The position numbers and the translations under genes are program-made. Shown here in pieces: positions 41,791 through 52,523 of a stretch of DNA of 64,000 nucleotides. The stretch's first letter is position 1, and each line of letters opens with the position of its first letter. The notes beneath the pieces are model-generated. The model saw only the letters and a program-made list of their open reading frames with translations, was not told the origin of the DNA and searched no databases. The stretch comes from Devosia faecipullorum (GTDB lineage: Bacteria > Pseudomonadota > Alphaproteobacteria > Rhizobiales > Devosiaceae), in assembly GCF_015158295.1 (NCBI RefSeq), contig NZ_JACDXV010000007.1, positions 98,449 through 162,448 on the forward strand. Direction: 5' to 3'.

Positions 41791-43179
41791 TCAAGTTGAG
41801 GCCTGCCGCAGGGATTTGGTGGGGCCTGATGACGCGCAAAGCGCATCGAGCCGGCCACAATCAGGCTCGTTTTCGAGCAAGTCGATCATGGTGAGGAGCT
41901 CGTCCGCCTGGGCGGAGCCGAGAACATTGCCCGCCGCTTCCTGGAAGCGGGAGCGGATGAGTTCGGGACTGGCCGGCACCACGTCGGCGAGCGAAGCGGA
42001 AACCGAGCTGCCGTCCCCCAGACCCAGCGTAACCGTCGCGCCCTGGCGGCCGGGAAAGGCAGCGCTGAAGGCGGGGTCGGCGACAAGCGTGGTAACGCCG
42101 ATCAGCCGGGCAATTTCCGGATCATTGAGCCGGGAATAATTGTCCTCGGCGATGGCCTCGCGGGCAATGCTCGCCGCCACGCCGAAGAAAATGCTCATCT
42201 TGGCCTGGAGCGCATTGCCGAAGGGACCGGTCGCATTGCAGCCGGGATAGCGCAGGGCGGCATCGGAGGCGGCGATATGGATGGACTCGACCCGCAGCCC
42301 GCCCCGTTTACGGGCGGCTTCGAGCGCAGCCTGACAGGGCGTCTGGGCAAAATTGCAGGCGGGCACGGCCTTGTTGAAGACCGAGAGAATTTCCGCGCCA
42401 TCGGCAAACAAGCTGATCGGCTCGGCCAGCGGGCGGCGGGCAAAGGCGCGGAAAAGACCGGCCTCACCTTCGAAAATATCCGCCGAGGCAATGGCGCCGG
42501 CGCGGGCCAGCTCGACTGCGACAATGCCGTTGCGGGCAGCGAAGCCGGGATGGAAATACATTTCGGACCCGCCCGAATGCGGCCATTGATTGAGGCCGCC
42601 GCTGGTATTGGCGGCGAGGGAGAGCGCGTTGAGCGTCTGGTCAGCATCGAGCCCGTGGAGCCGGCTGACGGCGGCGGCGGCGGCGAGAGCCCCGACCAGG
42701 CCAGTGGGCCGGAAAAGCCGCGCCAGTTCGGCCGTCATCAGGGCGCGACCGACGCGGGCGCCAACCTCATAGCCAACGATGGCGGCATCGAGCAGGGCGG
42801 CGCCGGAAGCCTTGTGACTTGCCGCCGCGGCCAACAGCGCGGGCCAGACCACGACCCCGAGATGGGCAATGGAGCCGGTATGCATGTCTTCACGCACCAG
42901 ACCATGGCCGGCGACCGCATTGGCGAACGCGGCATCGGCGGCGCCGGCCTTTCTGGCGCGACCGATCAGGGACGCACCGACCGGCCTTTCACCGGCAATC
43001 CCCGCCGCCTGAACCGCCCAGGGCAGATCGCGCGATTCCAGGGCGCAGGCGAGATAATCGATGAGGCAGAGCTTTGCCTTGTTGATTATTGCCGCGTCAA
43101 AATCACCTGCCGAATGCGCCTCGGCGGCAATCCGGCCGGCAATGGTCGCTGAACGCCGATCCCAAAGACCCCCCATCAT
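41791..43179 (-). CDS. MmgE/PrpD family protein (module 2)
   Basis: A 462-residue member of the methylcitrate-dehydratase/cis-aconitate-decarboxylase family. It shares with the module 1 copy KLCLIDYLACALESRDLPWAVQAAG, VAGHGLVREDMHTGSIAHLGVVVWPALLA, LTAELARLFRPTGLVG, NQWPHSGGSEMYFHPGFAARNG and NKAVPACNFAQTPCQAALEAA. No prp gene lies near. The family dehydrates or decarboxylates short hydroxy acids; here it comes between the SDR gene (6-base gap) and the transporter genes, so it probably acts just after the SDR step. Confidence 0.88.
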   Translation of the reverse strand: MMGGLWDRRSATIAGRIAAEAHSAGDFDAAIINKAKLCLIDYLACALESRDLPWAVQAAGIAGERPVGASLIGRARKAGAADAAFANAVAGHGLVREDMHTGSIAHLGVVVWPALLAAAASHKASGAALLDAAIVGYEVGARVGRALMTAELARLFRPTGLVGALAAAAAVSRLHGLDADQTLNALSLAANTSGGLNQWPHSGGSEMYFHPGFAARNGIVAVELARAGAIASADIFEGEAGLFRAFARRPLAEPISLFADGAEILSVFNKAVPACNFAQTPCQAALEAARKRGGLRVESIHIAASDAALRYPGCNATGPFGNALQAKMSIFFGVAASIAREAIAEDNYSRLNDPEIARLIGVTTLVADPAFSAAFPGRQGATVTLGLGDGSSVSASLADVVPASPELIRSRFQEAAGNVLGSAQADELLTMIDLLENEPDCGRLDALCASSGPTKSLRQAST

Positions 43180-43184
43180 GCACC

Positions 43185-43931
43185 TCAGGGACCAGCAATT
43201 GTTATGCCGGCATCGATCTTGAGGGTCACCCCGGCAATGGATTTGGCATCGTCGGACACCAGGAACAATGCCGCTGCCGCAACCTCTTCGGGCGTCGCCA
43301 AACGCTTGAGCGGGGTGCGCGCCTTGCGGCTTTCCCAGCCCTGCGCATCGATGACCGAGCTGGCGCCGGGGGTTTCGACTGAACCGGGCGCGATGGCGTT
43401 GACACGAATGCCATGAGCGCCGAGTTCGACGGCCTGCTGGCGCGTCAGGGCATCGAGCGCGCCCTTGATCGAGGTATAGACAGCCGCATTCTTGATGGAG
43501 AAGGAGACGGCGATGGACGACAGATTGATCACGGCACCGCCGCCACGGGCGATCAGATGGGGCGTACCGGCCTGCAACGACCAGAACACGCCCTTGATGC
43601 CGATATCGAGCATGCGATCGACAATATCTTCTTCCATGTCCACAAGCGGCGCATAGCTGAAGGCCACGGCATTGTTGACCAGAATATCCAGACCACCCTG
43701 ACGCGCGGCGAAATCATCAATGGCGGCCTTTACCGCGAGACGGTCGCGCACATCGACAACATAGGCACGACCACGACCGCCCGGAACGGCAGCAGCAGCG
43801 GCAGTGACCAGGTCCGCATTGACGTCGAGCAGAGCGACCTGAGCACCCTCGGCGGCAAAGGTATTGGCCATAGCCTGACCCAATCCGCCACCTGCACCCG
43901 TGATCACCGCTGCCTTGCCAGCAAGCTTCAA
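43185..43931 (-). CDS. Short-chain dehydrogenase/reductase (module 2)
   Basis: A 248-residue SDR nearly collinear with the module 1 copy: TGAGGGLGQAMANTFAAEGAQVALLDVN (cofactor, aspartate after strand 2 favouring NAD), VNNAVAFSYAPL (again NNAV), INLSSIAVSFSIKNAAVYTSIKGALDALTRQQAVELG (S-Y-K triad in SS, Y, K), AGVTLKIDAGITIAGP. Like its paralogue it starts with TTG, here after GGAGG and 6 bases. It is the first gene of module 2, divergent from the GntR gene over about 220 bases with a TATG-N5-CATA site. Confidence 0.92.
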   Translation of the reverse strand: MKLAGKAAVITGAGGGLGQAMANTFAAEGAQVALLDVNADLVTAAAAAVPGGRGRAYVVDVRDRLAVKAAIDDFAARQGGLDILVNNAVAFSYAPLVDMEEDIVDRMLDIGIKGVFWSLQAGTPHLIARGGGAVINLSSIAVSFSIKNAAVYTSIKGALDALTRQQAVELGAHGIRVNAIAPGSVETPGASSVIDAQGWESRKARTPLKRLATPEEVAAAALFLVSDDAKSIAGVTLKIDAGITIAGP

Positions 43932-44033
43932 GATAAACCTCCACGACGCCTTTGGCGCTCAGTCCGGCACTCAGCCGCAATTTCCGGAACCCTAAAACAT
44001 CAGATCGGCTATTACAAGATGATTTTAGGATTG

Positions 44034-44046
44034 TATGACGAGCATA
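44034..44046. promoter_or_regulatory. Candidate GntR operator TATG-ACGAG-CATA
   Basis: The stretch GATTGTATGACGAGCATATC is mirrored by GATTGTATGATTGCCATATT at the Ldh-type operon (47407-47419). It lies between the SDR and GntR genes. The shared part is GATTG-TATG-N5-CATAT, which suggests one regulator for both, most simply the GntR protein. Confidence 0.5.
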
Positions 44047-44149
44047 TCGTTTGATGAGGTGACACGGACCGTGTAGAAGTTCCGAAGCGGCGCGACGCAT
44101 TGCGACAGAGCGGCCCATGTTGATAATCGGGGATTTCCCGGGGAAAAAA

Positions 44150-44836
44150 ATGAGCCAGGTCAACGGCGAAGAATATGATTTCAAGGTGGATCGGCCCGCC
44201 TCCACCCTTCGCCACAGCGTAACCGAAAGCATTCGCCAGGCCATTGCCGTAGGCCGGTTTGGCGCCGGCGACCGCATGCCGGAAAAGGATCTCTGTGACA
44301 TGACCGGCGTCAGCCGCACCCTGGTGCGGGAGGCGCTGCGGCAGCTCGAATCAGAGGGGCTTGTCACGGTTATCGCCCATAAGGGGCCGGTCGTGGCCAC
44401 GATCAGCGCCGAGCAGGCCATCGGCATCTATCAGGTGCGCGAAGTGCTGGAAGGCCTGGCGGCGGAATTGTTTGCGACGCGCGCCCGCGATACGCATCGC
44501 AAGGCCCTCCATATTGCCTTCGAGGCGGTGCGTCGCGCCTATGAAACGGGCGATGTGCTGACCCGACTCGCCGCCAAGAACCGGTTCTATGATTGTCTGA
44601 TCCAGGGATCGGGCAATGAAGCGCTGGGAGCGTTGCTTCACATGCTCAATGCCCGCGCCATGATCCTGCGCGGCCGGTCGCTACAGATGCCGGCGCGCTC
44701 GGAAGAGAGCCTCAGGGAGCTCGAACAGATCATTGCCGCGCTCGATGCCCATGACGGGGCGGAGGCTCGGCGGCTCGCCGTCTTCCACGTGCAGCAGGCC
44801 GCCCGCACGGCGCTGATGAGCTATAATCTGGCCTGA
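44150..44836 (+). CDS. GntR family regulator, FadR subgroup (FCD)
   Basis: A 228-residue regulator. Winged helix at the N-terminus (LRHSVTESIRQAIAVGRFGAGDRMPEKDLCDMTGVSRTLVREALRQLESEGLVTVIAHKGPVV), then an FCD helical effector domain (AEQAIGIYQVREVLEGLAAELFATRA, LAAKNRFYDCLIQGSGNEALGALLHML, EQIIAALDAHDGAEARRLAVFHVQQAAR) that carries the D/H residues of metal-binding FCDs. I prefer the ATG at 44150 (MSQVNGEE), which follows GGGGAAAAAA. FCD regulators of this form usually repress catabolic and uptake operons for carboxylic acids, here module 2. Confidence 0.88.
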   Translation: MSQVNGEEYDFKVDRPASTLRHSVTESIRQAIAVGRFGAGDRMPEKDLCDMTGVSRTLVREALRQLESEGLVTVIAHKGPVVATISAEQAIGIYQVREVLEGLAAELFATRARDTHRKALHIAFEAVRRAYETGDVLTRLAAKNRFYDCLIQGSGNEALGALLHMLNARAMILRGRSLQMPARSEESLRELEQIIAALDAHDGAEARRLAVFHVQQAARTALMSYNLA

Positions 44837-44871
44837 TGGGCGGGCGCCCGAAAGCGCCCTGCCCGCCCGCC

Positions 44872-46356
44872 TTACTTCACATTGCCGATACAGACATATT
44901 TGATCTCGACATAGTCGTCGGCTCCATATTTGGAACCCTCACGCCCGAGGCCGGACTGCTTGACGCCGCCAAAGGGCGCGACTTCCGTGGAGATCAGCCC
45001 GGTATTGACCCCGACAATGCCCACTTCCAGCGCCTCGGCGACCCGGAAGACGCGGGCGATGTCGGTGGCATAGAAATAGCCCGACAGCCCGAATTCGGTA
45101 TCATTGGCCAGCGCGATCACCTCATCCTCGGTATCGAAGCGGAAGACCGGGGCCAGGGGACCGAAGGTTTCCTCGGTCGCGACCTTCATGTCGCGCGTGG
45201 CATTGGCGATGATCGTGGGATTGAAAAACAACGGACCGCGCGCGCTCGCGTCGCCGCCGAGCCGCACTTGCCCGCCCTTTTCGATCGCATCGGCGATATG
45301 TTCCCGAACCTTGTCGACGCTGGCCTGGTTGATCAACGGCCCGATTGTGACGCCAGGCTCGAAGCCGTCGCCCAGCTTGAGCTGGCCGACACGGGCCACG
45401 AGCTTGTCGAGGAAGGCGTCATAGATGCCGGCCTGCACATAGATGCGGTTGGCGCAGACGCAGGTCTGGCCGGCATTGCGGTATTTTGCGGCCAGCGCGC
45501 CCTCCACGGCGGCATCGATATCGGCGTCATCGAAGACGATGAACGGAGCGTTGCCGCCCAGTTCGAGCCCCAGTTTCTTGATCTGCTCGGCGCCCTGGCG
45601 CATCAGGATGCGGCCCACCTCGGTGGAGCCGGTAAAGGTGATCTTGGCGATCTTGGGATTGTCGGTCAGTTCCTTGCCAAAGCTTGATCCGCTCCTGGTG
45701 GTGATCACCGAGAACAGCCCCTCGGGCACGCCGGCGCGTTCGGCCAGAACCGCCAGGGCCAGCATGGAAAGCGGCGTTTCGCCGGCCGGTTTGGCCACCA
45801 TGGCGCAGCCCACCGCCAGCGCCGGAGCCACCTTGCGGGCGATCATGGCATTGGGAAAGTTCCAGGGGGTGATGGCGCCGACGACCCCGACCGGCTGCTT
45901 CAGCACAATGATGCGCACATCTTCGGCATGGCCGGGGATGGTGTCGCCATAAATACGTTTGGCCTCTTCGGCGAACCATTCGAGATAGGCGGCGCCGTAG
46001 AGCACTTCGCCCTTGGCCTCGGCCAAGGGCTTACCCTGTTCCGCCGTCAGAATGGCGGCCAGATCATCGGCGCTTTCGGTCCAGAGCCGGTGCCAGGCCT
46101 TGAGCACGGCGGAACGATCCTTGCCGGTCCGCCGCGCCCAGGCCTTCTGCGCCTGTTCCGCGACATCGATGGCGCGGCGCGTCTCCTCCACCGGAATGTC
46201 GGGCAGGACGGCCAGCACCTCGCCGGTCGCGGGATTGGTCACTTCGAAACTCTTGCCAGCCTCCTCCGCGCTCATCCATTTGCCGCCCACAAGGGCGCGA
46301 TCGGTCAGCAGGCGAGGATCGGAGAGGCGCGAGGCCAGGGCGGACGAGACAGTCAT
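44872..46356 (-). CDS. NAD(P)-dependent aldehyde dehydrogenase, succinate-semialdehyde-dehydrogenase-like
   Basis: A 494-residue ALDH. The cofactor motif is TFTGSTEVGRILM, the catalytic Glu region is GLELGGNAPFIVFDDAD, and the catalytic Cys is in NAGQTCVCANRIYV. The order of landmarks fits the GabD/DavD group: HAEDVRIIVLKQPVGVVGAITPWNFPNAMI, ITFTGSTEVG, GGVKQSGLGREGSKYGADDYVEIKYVC. It would oxidise a semialdehyde such as succinate or glutarate semialdehyde. Its start overlaps the stop of the Ldh-like gene by 4 bases, so the pair forms an operon. It is the intact counterpart of the ALDH pseudogene at 28634. Confidence 0.92.
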   Translation of the reverse strand: MTVSSALASRLSDPRLLTDRALVGGKWMSAEEAGKSFEVTNPATGEVLAVLPDIPVEETRRAIDVAEQAQKAWARRTGKDRSAVLKAWHRLWTESADDLAAILTAEQGKPLAEAKGEVLYGAAYLEWFAEEAKRIYGDTIPGHAEDVRIIVLKQPVGVVGAITPWNFPNAMIARKVAPALAVGCAMVAKPAGETPLSMLALAVLAERAGVPEGLFSVITTRSGSSFGKELTDNPKIAKITFTGSTEVGRILMRQGAEQIKKLGLELGGNAPFIVFDDADIDAAVEGALAAKYRNAGQTCVCANRIYVQAGIYDAFLDKLVARVGQLKLGDGFEPGVTIGPLINQASVDKVREHIADAIEKGGQVRLGGDASARGPLFFNPTIIANATRDMKVATEETFGPLAPVFRFDTEDEVIALANDTEFGLSGYFYATDIARVFRVAEALEVGIVGVNTGLISTEVAPFGGVKQSGLGREGSKYGADDYVEIKYVCIGNVK

Positions 46357-47348
46357 GGTCGGAAATCCTTCTGCAAATCGTCCAGTGCGGCGATGATGGC
46401 CGTCGGAACTTCGATGAAGCCTTCGGCAAGGCGTCTGGCCCGCTCGGCGCGGGACCGGTCGAATGGCATGCGCACGGCGGCACCGTCGGCCAGCGGCCTC
46501 GTGCTGCGGACGCTATCGGCATAATCGGCGATCTGGCGCTTGAACATGTCAATATCAACCAGAAGGTCCGGCTTTATGGCGATGACGAGAAAACCAAAAT
46601 CCTGCAATTGGCCGGGCATCATGGGCGATCCCGCCAGCATGCCCAGCATCTGCACCACCAGCCCAAGTCCGCTGCCCTTGTGCCCGCCCCAGGGCATGAA
46701 AGCGCCATTGAGCGCCGCCTGGGGGTCGATGGTCATGGCCCCGGCGCCATCGAGCGCCAATCCCTCCGGCAAGGGCTTGCCGAGGCGCAGGGCCTCCACC
46801 ACCTGAGCGTGGATAATGGCGGAGGTGCCGATATCCCAGATCACCGACTCATCGGCCGAGGGAAAGGCAAAGCAGATCGGATTGGTGCCATAGCGCCCCT
46901 CAGAGCCACCCTCGGGCGCCACCCAGGGCGAGGCATTGGAGGCAATCATCGCCACCAGATCCGCAGCGGCAATCCGTTCGGCATAATAGGAGAGCATGCC
47001 GGTATACCAGGTATCGCTGGCGCCGATAACGGCGATGCCGGCGGCCTCGGCCTTGGCGATTGCCATATCGGTGGCGCGCTCGGCCACGAGATAGCCCAGA
47101 TTGTCGCCGCCATCGATCCGCGCCGAAACACCGGTCTCGCGCAGCACCGCCATCGGGCGAGGCGTGTTGGGCGCGGCCTGAAGCCGCTCGGCAATGGACA
47201 GCACGCGAGCCAGCCCGGAAAATCCCAGTCCGCGCAATTCGCAGTCCAGAAGATGGCCGGCGATCAGCTTCCGCTCCTCGTCGGCATAGCCCAGGGCTCC
47301 CAGCCCGTTCTCGGCCAGTGCGCGGGCGCGGGCAAGTTCAACTTTCAT
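46353..47348 (-). CDS. Ldh family malate/lactate-type dehydrogenase (Ldh_2)
   Basis: A 331-residue NAD(P)H-dependent oxidoreductase of the malate/L-sulfolactate/ureidoglycolate dehydrogenase family, which reduces 2-keto acids and cyclic imines. Landmarks are GLGALGYADEERKLIAGHLLDCELRGLGFSGLARV, DGGDNLGYLVAERATDMAIAKAEAAGIAVIGASDTWYTGMLSYYAERIA, WVAPEGGSEGRYGTNPICFAFP, and HKGSGLGLVVQMLGMLAGSP. The start at 47348 is one of three consecutive ATGs, chosen for spacing to GAGGGGA. A TATG-N5-CATA site lies 60 bases upstream. It heads the operon with the ALDH gene. Confidence 0.85.
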   Translation of the reverse strand: MKVELARARALAENGLGALGYADEERKLIAGHLLDCELRGLGFSGLARVLSIAERLQAAPNTPRPMAVLRETGVSARIDGGDNLGYLVAERATDMAIAKAEAAGIAVIGASDTWYTGMLSYYAERIAAADLVAMIASNASPWVAPEGGSEGRYGTNPICFAFPSADESVIWDIGTSAIIHAQVVEALRLGKPLPEGLALDGAGAMTIDPQAALNGAFMPWGGHKGSGLGLVVQMLGMLAGSPMMPGQLQDFGFLVIAIKPDLLVDIDMFKRQIADYADSVRSTRPLADGAAVRMPFDRSRAERARRLAEGFIEVPTAIIAALDDLQKDFRP

Positions 47349-47406
47349 CATCATTCCCCTCACACCCCCCTATAGAGCGGCTGCCGATGGAGAACAAGAA
47401 TGATTG

Positions 47407-47419
47407 TATGATTGCCATA
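47407..47419. promoter_or_regulatory. Candidate GntR operator TATG-ATTGC-CATA
   Basis: Found 59 bases before the Ldh-type gene. It shares GATTG-TATG-N5-CATAT with the site at 44034. It also lies at the junction with transposase debris, so part of the promoter may be older than the insertion. Confidence 0.5.
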
Positions 47420-47444
47420 TTGAATATCGCTGCCCGACTTGGGA

Positions 47445-49762
<2,318 letters not shown>

Positions 49763-49777
49763 ATCCGCCTCCATGGG

Positions 49778-50422
49778 TCAAAGAGCGGGACGATCCGCGT
49801 TTGCAGCGATATTGTCGGCGGGAGCGAGGAATGCGCGGCTCAGCCCGGTCGCTCGCCGCACATTGTGAAGCGCCTCCTCATCGACTTCGATCCAGGCGGC
49901 GACGGTGGGTTTGCCATCGATGTCGCGGGGCTTTCCGAGCGGGGTAATCCGCCAGCCGACCGCGGTGCCATGCTCCAGCATGTAGATGGAGGACACGAAG
50001 GTGATGTAACTGAAGCCCTGTTGGAGGGCATATTCCATCACCGAGCAGAAAAGGGTTGCGGATTCGGGAGCGCGGCGCCGGCCTTCGCGACGATCGGGCC
50101 GGACATAGAAACGCGTCCAATCGACGCCCAGCGAGGGATGATCCGGCAATTCAGCCTGCACCAGGTCGCAAAAGACCGTTTGCAGCAGATTTGGCCGATC
50201 GAGCGGCGTCATGCGCGAGCCGCCCACCAATTCCTCGCCATCGACAATCAGAATATGGGCGGCATCGTCATTGTCGAATTCATCGACATCGCGCCCGTCG
50301 GGCCGGCGCAGGCCATGCCAGCCCTGCAAATCGACAAAAATCCTGTGCCGCAGACGATAATTCCATTCCAGCAGATCAAAGCTCTGCCGGTCCGCCGAAT
50401 TGCGGACGATATGCACCTGCAT
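49778..50422 (-). CDS. luxI: Acyl-homoserine-lactone synthase, LuxI family
   Basis: A 214-residue autoinducer synthase: YRLRHRIFVDLQGWHG (R25, F29, W35), DEFDNDDAAHILIVDG (D47, D50), GGSRMTPLDRPNLLQTVF (R70) and the C-terminal VSSIYMLEHGTAVGWRITPLG segment that shapes the acyl pocket. It makes an N-acyl-homoserine lactone from SAM and an acyl carrier protein. It lies between luxR and the glycosyltransferase gene on the same strand. I see no clear lux box in the 97 bases between luxR and luxI. Confidence 0.92.
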   Translation of the reverse strand: MQVHIVRNSADRQSFDLLEWNYRLRHRIFVDLQGWHGLRRPDGRDVDEFDNDDAAHILIVDGEELVGGSRMTPLDRPNLLQTVFCDLVQAELPDHPSLGVDWTRFYVRPDRREGRRRAPESATLFCSVMEYALQQGFSYITFVSSIYMLEHGTAVGWRITPLGKPRDIDGKPTVAAWIEVDEEALHNVRRATGLSRAFLAPADNIAANADRPAL

Positions 50423-50519
50423 CGCTCGCCCCCCAAGAATTCCGTTAATTTTTCCTTTCAGTAACGCATAGCCGATATGGGGTCCGGTATTGGCATAAAT
50501 CCCAAGGACGCAAACCCGC

Positions 50520-51239
50520 TCAGAGCGTGATCAATTTGTGCCGGATGGCCTCGACCACCGTTTGCAGACGGTTATTGGTGCCAAGGCGTCGCTGGGCGTT
50601 TTCACAATGCTGGTTGATGGTGCGGGCCGTGAGCCCGGTAATATCGGCGATCTCGGCCGCCGTCTTGCCTGCGGCCACCCATTTGAGGATTTCGGCCTCG
50701 CGCCGCGTTATGGCGCGCCGGGGCGCCGCCTGCTCGTCACTGCCATGCAGATAGCGCAGCCGGCCATGGACGTAGAGCGCCAGCATATGCAGTTCCAGCC
50801 GGGATTTCTCATCGAGATGGGCCGTCTCGCCGACGAGGGAGACGACGCCCTGCATGCCCCCTTCCATATGGACGGGAACACACAAACCCTCCCCCATGCC
50901 GAAATCACGCGCCTCATCCATGACCCGGCGGGCTGGAGCGTCGGAGGCGCGGTCATAGGGAGCGTCCGACCAATCGAAGGGCAGGGTCGTGGCGAAGCAA
51001 TGCCGCGCCACCGGGTCCAGATGCACGTAATCGAGGCCGGTATAGCGTTCATACCATTCGGCATCCCAGCCCGAAAGCAGAACGAAAGGCCGCACATCGA
51101 GGCCCGGATCGGGGAGGCCGGAAATAATGAATTTCCGAAAGCCGTATTGATCGATGGATTTATAGACAAGTTCGAGAATGTCGCCGGCGCTGGAGGCGCG
51201 CTGGACATCCTCGATATTTGCCATCAGGTCGGCATTCAT
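50520..51239 (-). CDS. luxR: LuxR family quorum-sensing regulator
   Basis: A 239-residue receptor. The N-terminal autoinducer domain contains GFRKFIISGLPDPGLDVRPFVLLSGWDAEWYERYTGLDYVHLDPVARHCFATTLPFDWSD, which holds the W, Y and D residues that line the AHL pocket. The C-terminal HTH is ITRREAEILKWVAAGKTAAEIADITGLTARTINQHCENAQRRLG. The ATG at 51239 follows a run of G. It precedes luxI on the same strand. It is the receptor of the system, presumably activating luxI and the glycosyltransferase gene. Confidence 0.9.
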   Translation of the reverse strand: MNADLMANIEDVQRASSAGDILELVYKSIDQYGFRKFIISGLPDPGLDVRPFVLLSGWDAEWYERYTGLDYVHLDPVARHCFATTLPFDWSDAPYDRASDAPARRVMDEARDFGMGEGLCVPVHMEGGMQGVVSLVGETAHLDEKSRLELHMLALYVHGRLRYLHGSDEQAAPRRAITRREAEILKWVAAGKTAAEIADITGLTARTINQHCENAQRRLGTNNRLQTVVEAIRHKLITL

Positions 51240-51342
51240 TCCGGCTACCCCCCTCGCCGTCAGAATGTTCACAATGTGCAGACTTGTCGCTCTATTGGCA
51301 AGCTACTGTCAGCGCCTGTTTCAAGACGCCGCCAGCCTGGGG

Positions 51343-52356
51343 TCAGTTCTGGAACTGGTGCGGATTAAAGCGATAGGCGGTCGAGCAGAATTCGCAGACG
51401 ATCTCGATTTCGCCATCCACCGCCATGTCCTGGCGCTCCTCGTCGGAGAAGCTGTTGACTAGCATGTCTTCGATGCGCTCGACCGAGCAGGTGCAGCGCT
51501 CTTCCAAGGTCTGCGGCGGAAAGACCCGGACGCCGGTTTCGTGATAGAGCCGGAACAGCAGCCGCTCGGGCGACAGGTCCGGATCGACCAGTTCGAGATC
51601 GTCCACCGTCGCCAACATGGAGCGCGCCTCGGTCCAGCCATCGGCCTCGACATGATCGGGATCGGCCATGGCCGGATCGTCGAAATCGCCATTGCCCGGC
51701 AGGTCCGCCATGGCGCCGATGCCGCTGGGAGGAAGATGCTGGATCAGCATGCCGCCGGCCCGCCAGCGCGGCCGATGATCGCCCTTGGTGCTCATCTGCG
51801 CCACGGCCATGCGCACGCGGGTAGGAATCTGCTCCGATTGCAGGAAATAGGTATGGGCCACCTCTTCCAGCGAATTGCCGGTCAGCGCCACGATCCCCTG
51901 GTAGCGCTCCATATGCGCGCCCTGATCGATGGTCATGGCCAGATGCCCGTTACCGAGCAATTCGGCAGGGCTGGTCTTCCCCGCTTCCGAGGCCTTCACC
52001 AAGGCGTCATGGTCATAGCGCGCATAGCCACGCATGCCGTCGGGCGCATCGAAATCCACCACGATCAGGTTGACCGGTCCGTCAGTCTGCGTCTGGAGGA
52101 TGAAGCGCCCCTCAAATTTGAGCGAGGAGCCGATCAGCGCCGCCAGCACCACCGCCTCGCCCAGGAGACGGGCAACCGGCAGGGGATAATCGTGACGCGA
52201 GAGAATGGCATCGAGCGCCGCACCCAGTCGCACGGTGCGACCGCGGCTGTCGAGCTTGTCGAGGGTGAAGGGCACCACGGTATCGTCCCCGCTCTCGGGG
52301 CGGTCGAGTCCCAGTGAGGCGAGCAGGTTCTGGCTCATTGTCGGTTCCGTGGACAT
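51343..52356 (-). CDS. hslO: Hsp33 redox-controlled chaperone
   Basis: A 337-residue cytoplasmic holdase activated by oxidative unfolding. The N-terminal fold has VPFTLDKLDSRGRTVRLGAALDAILSRHDYPLPVARLLGEAVVLAALIGSSLKFEGRF. The C-terminal zinc centre has the pair CTCS (residues around 290) and CEFC near the end, four cysteines as needed. Several starts are possible (52356, 52338). Order argD-argF-hslO on one strand is conserved in Rhizobiales, but here a strong terminator separates argF from hslO. Confidence 0.92.
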   Translation of the reverse strand: MSTEPTMSQNLLASLGLDRPESGDDTVVPFTLDKLDSRGRTVRLGAALDAILSRHDYPLPVARLLGEAVVLAALIGSSLKFEGRFILQTQTDGPVNLIVVDFDAPDGMRGYARYDHDALVKASEAGKTSPAELLGNGHLAMTIDQGAHMERYQGIVALTGNSLEEVAHTYFLQSEQIPTRVRMAVAQMSTKGDHRPRWRAGGMLIQHLPPSGIGAMADLPGNGDFDDPAMADPDHVEADGWTEARSMLATVDDLELVDPDLSPERLLFRLYHETGVRVFPPQTLEERCTCSVERIEDMLVNSFSDEERQDMAVDGEIEIVCEFCSTAYRFNPHQFQN

Positions 52357-52456
52357 GATAACAAGGTCTTTCCTAAAGGCTACGCCTTCGGGAGGCGAGA
52401 TGCCAGCAAACCATCGCCGCGTCACCCGCGCCGAAGCGGAGCCCCTCATTGCAGAC

Positions 52457-52483
52457 AAAAAGAGGCCCCCGCTGACGCGGGGG
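52457..52483 (-). terminator. Terminator between argF and hslO
   Basis: On the minus strand CCCCCGC-GTCA-GCGGGGG is followed by CCTCTTTTTG. It would end the argDF message, so hslO needs its own promoter or readthrough. Confidence 0.8.
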
Positions 52484-52523
52484 TGCGGTTTTGACAGGCT
52501 GGCAGAAAGGCGGGGAATTCCGC

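Noticed and set aside
50423..50519. A lux box before luxI
   Set aside because: I looked for a 18-20 base dyad and found none convincing, so none is annotated.
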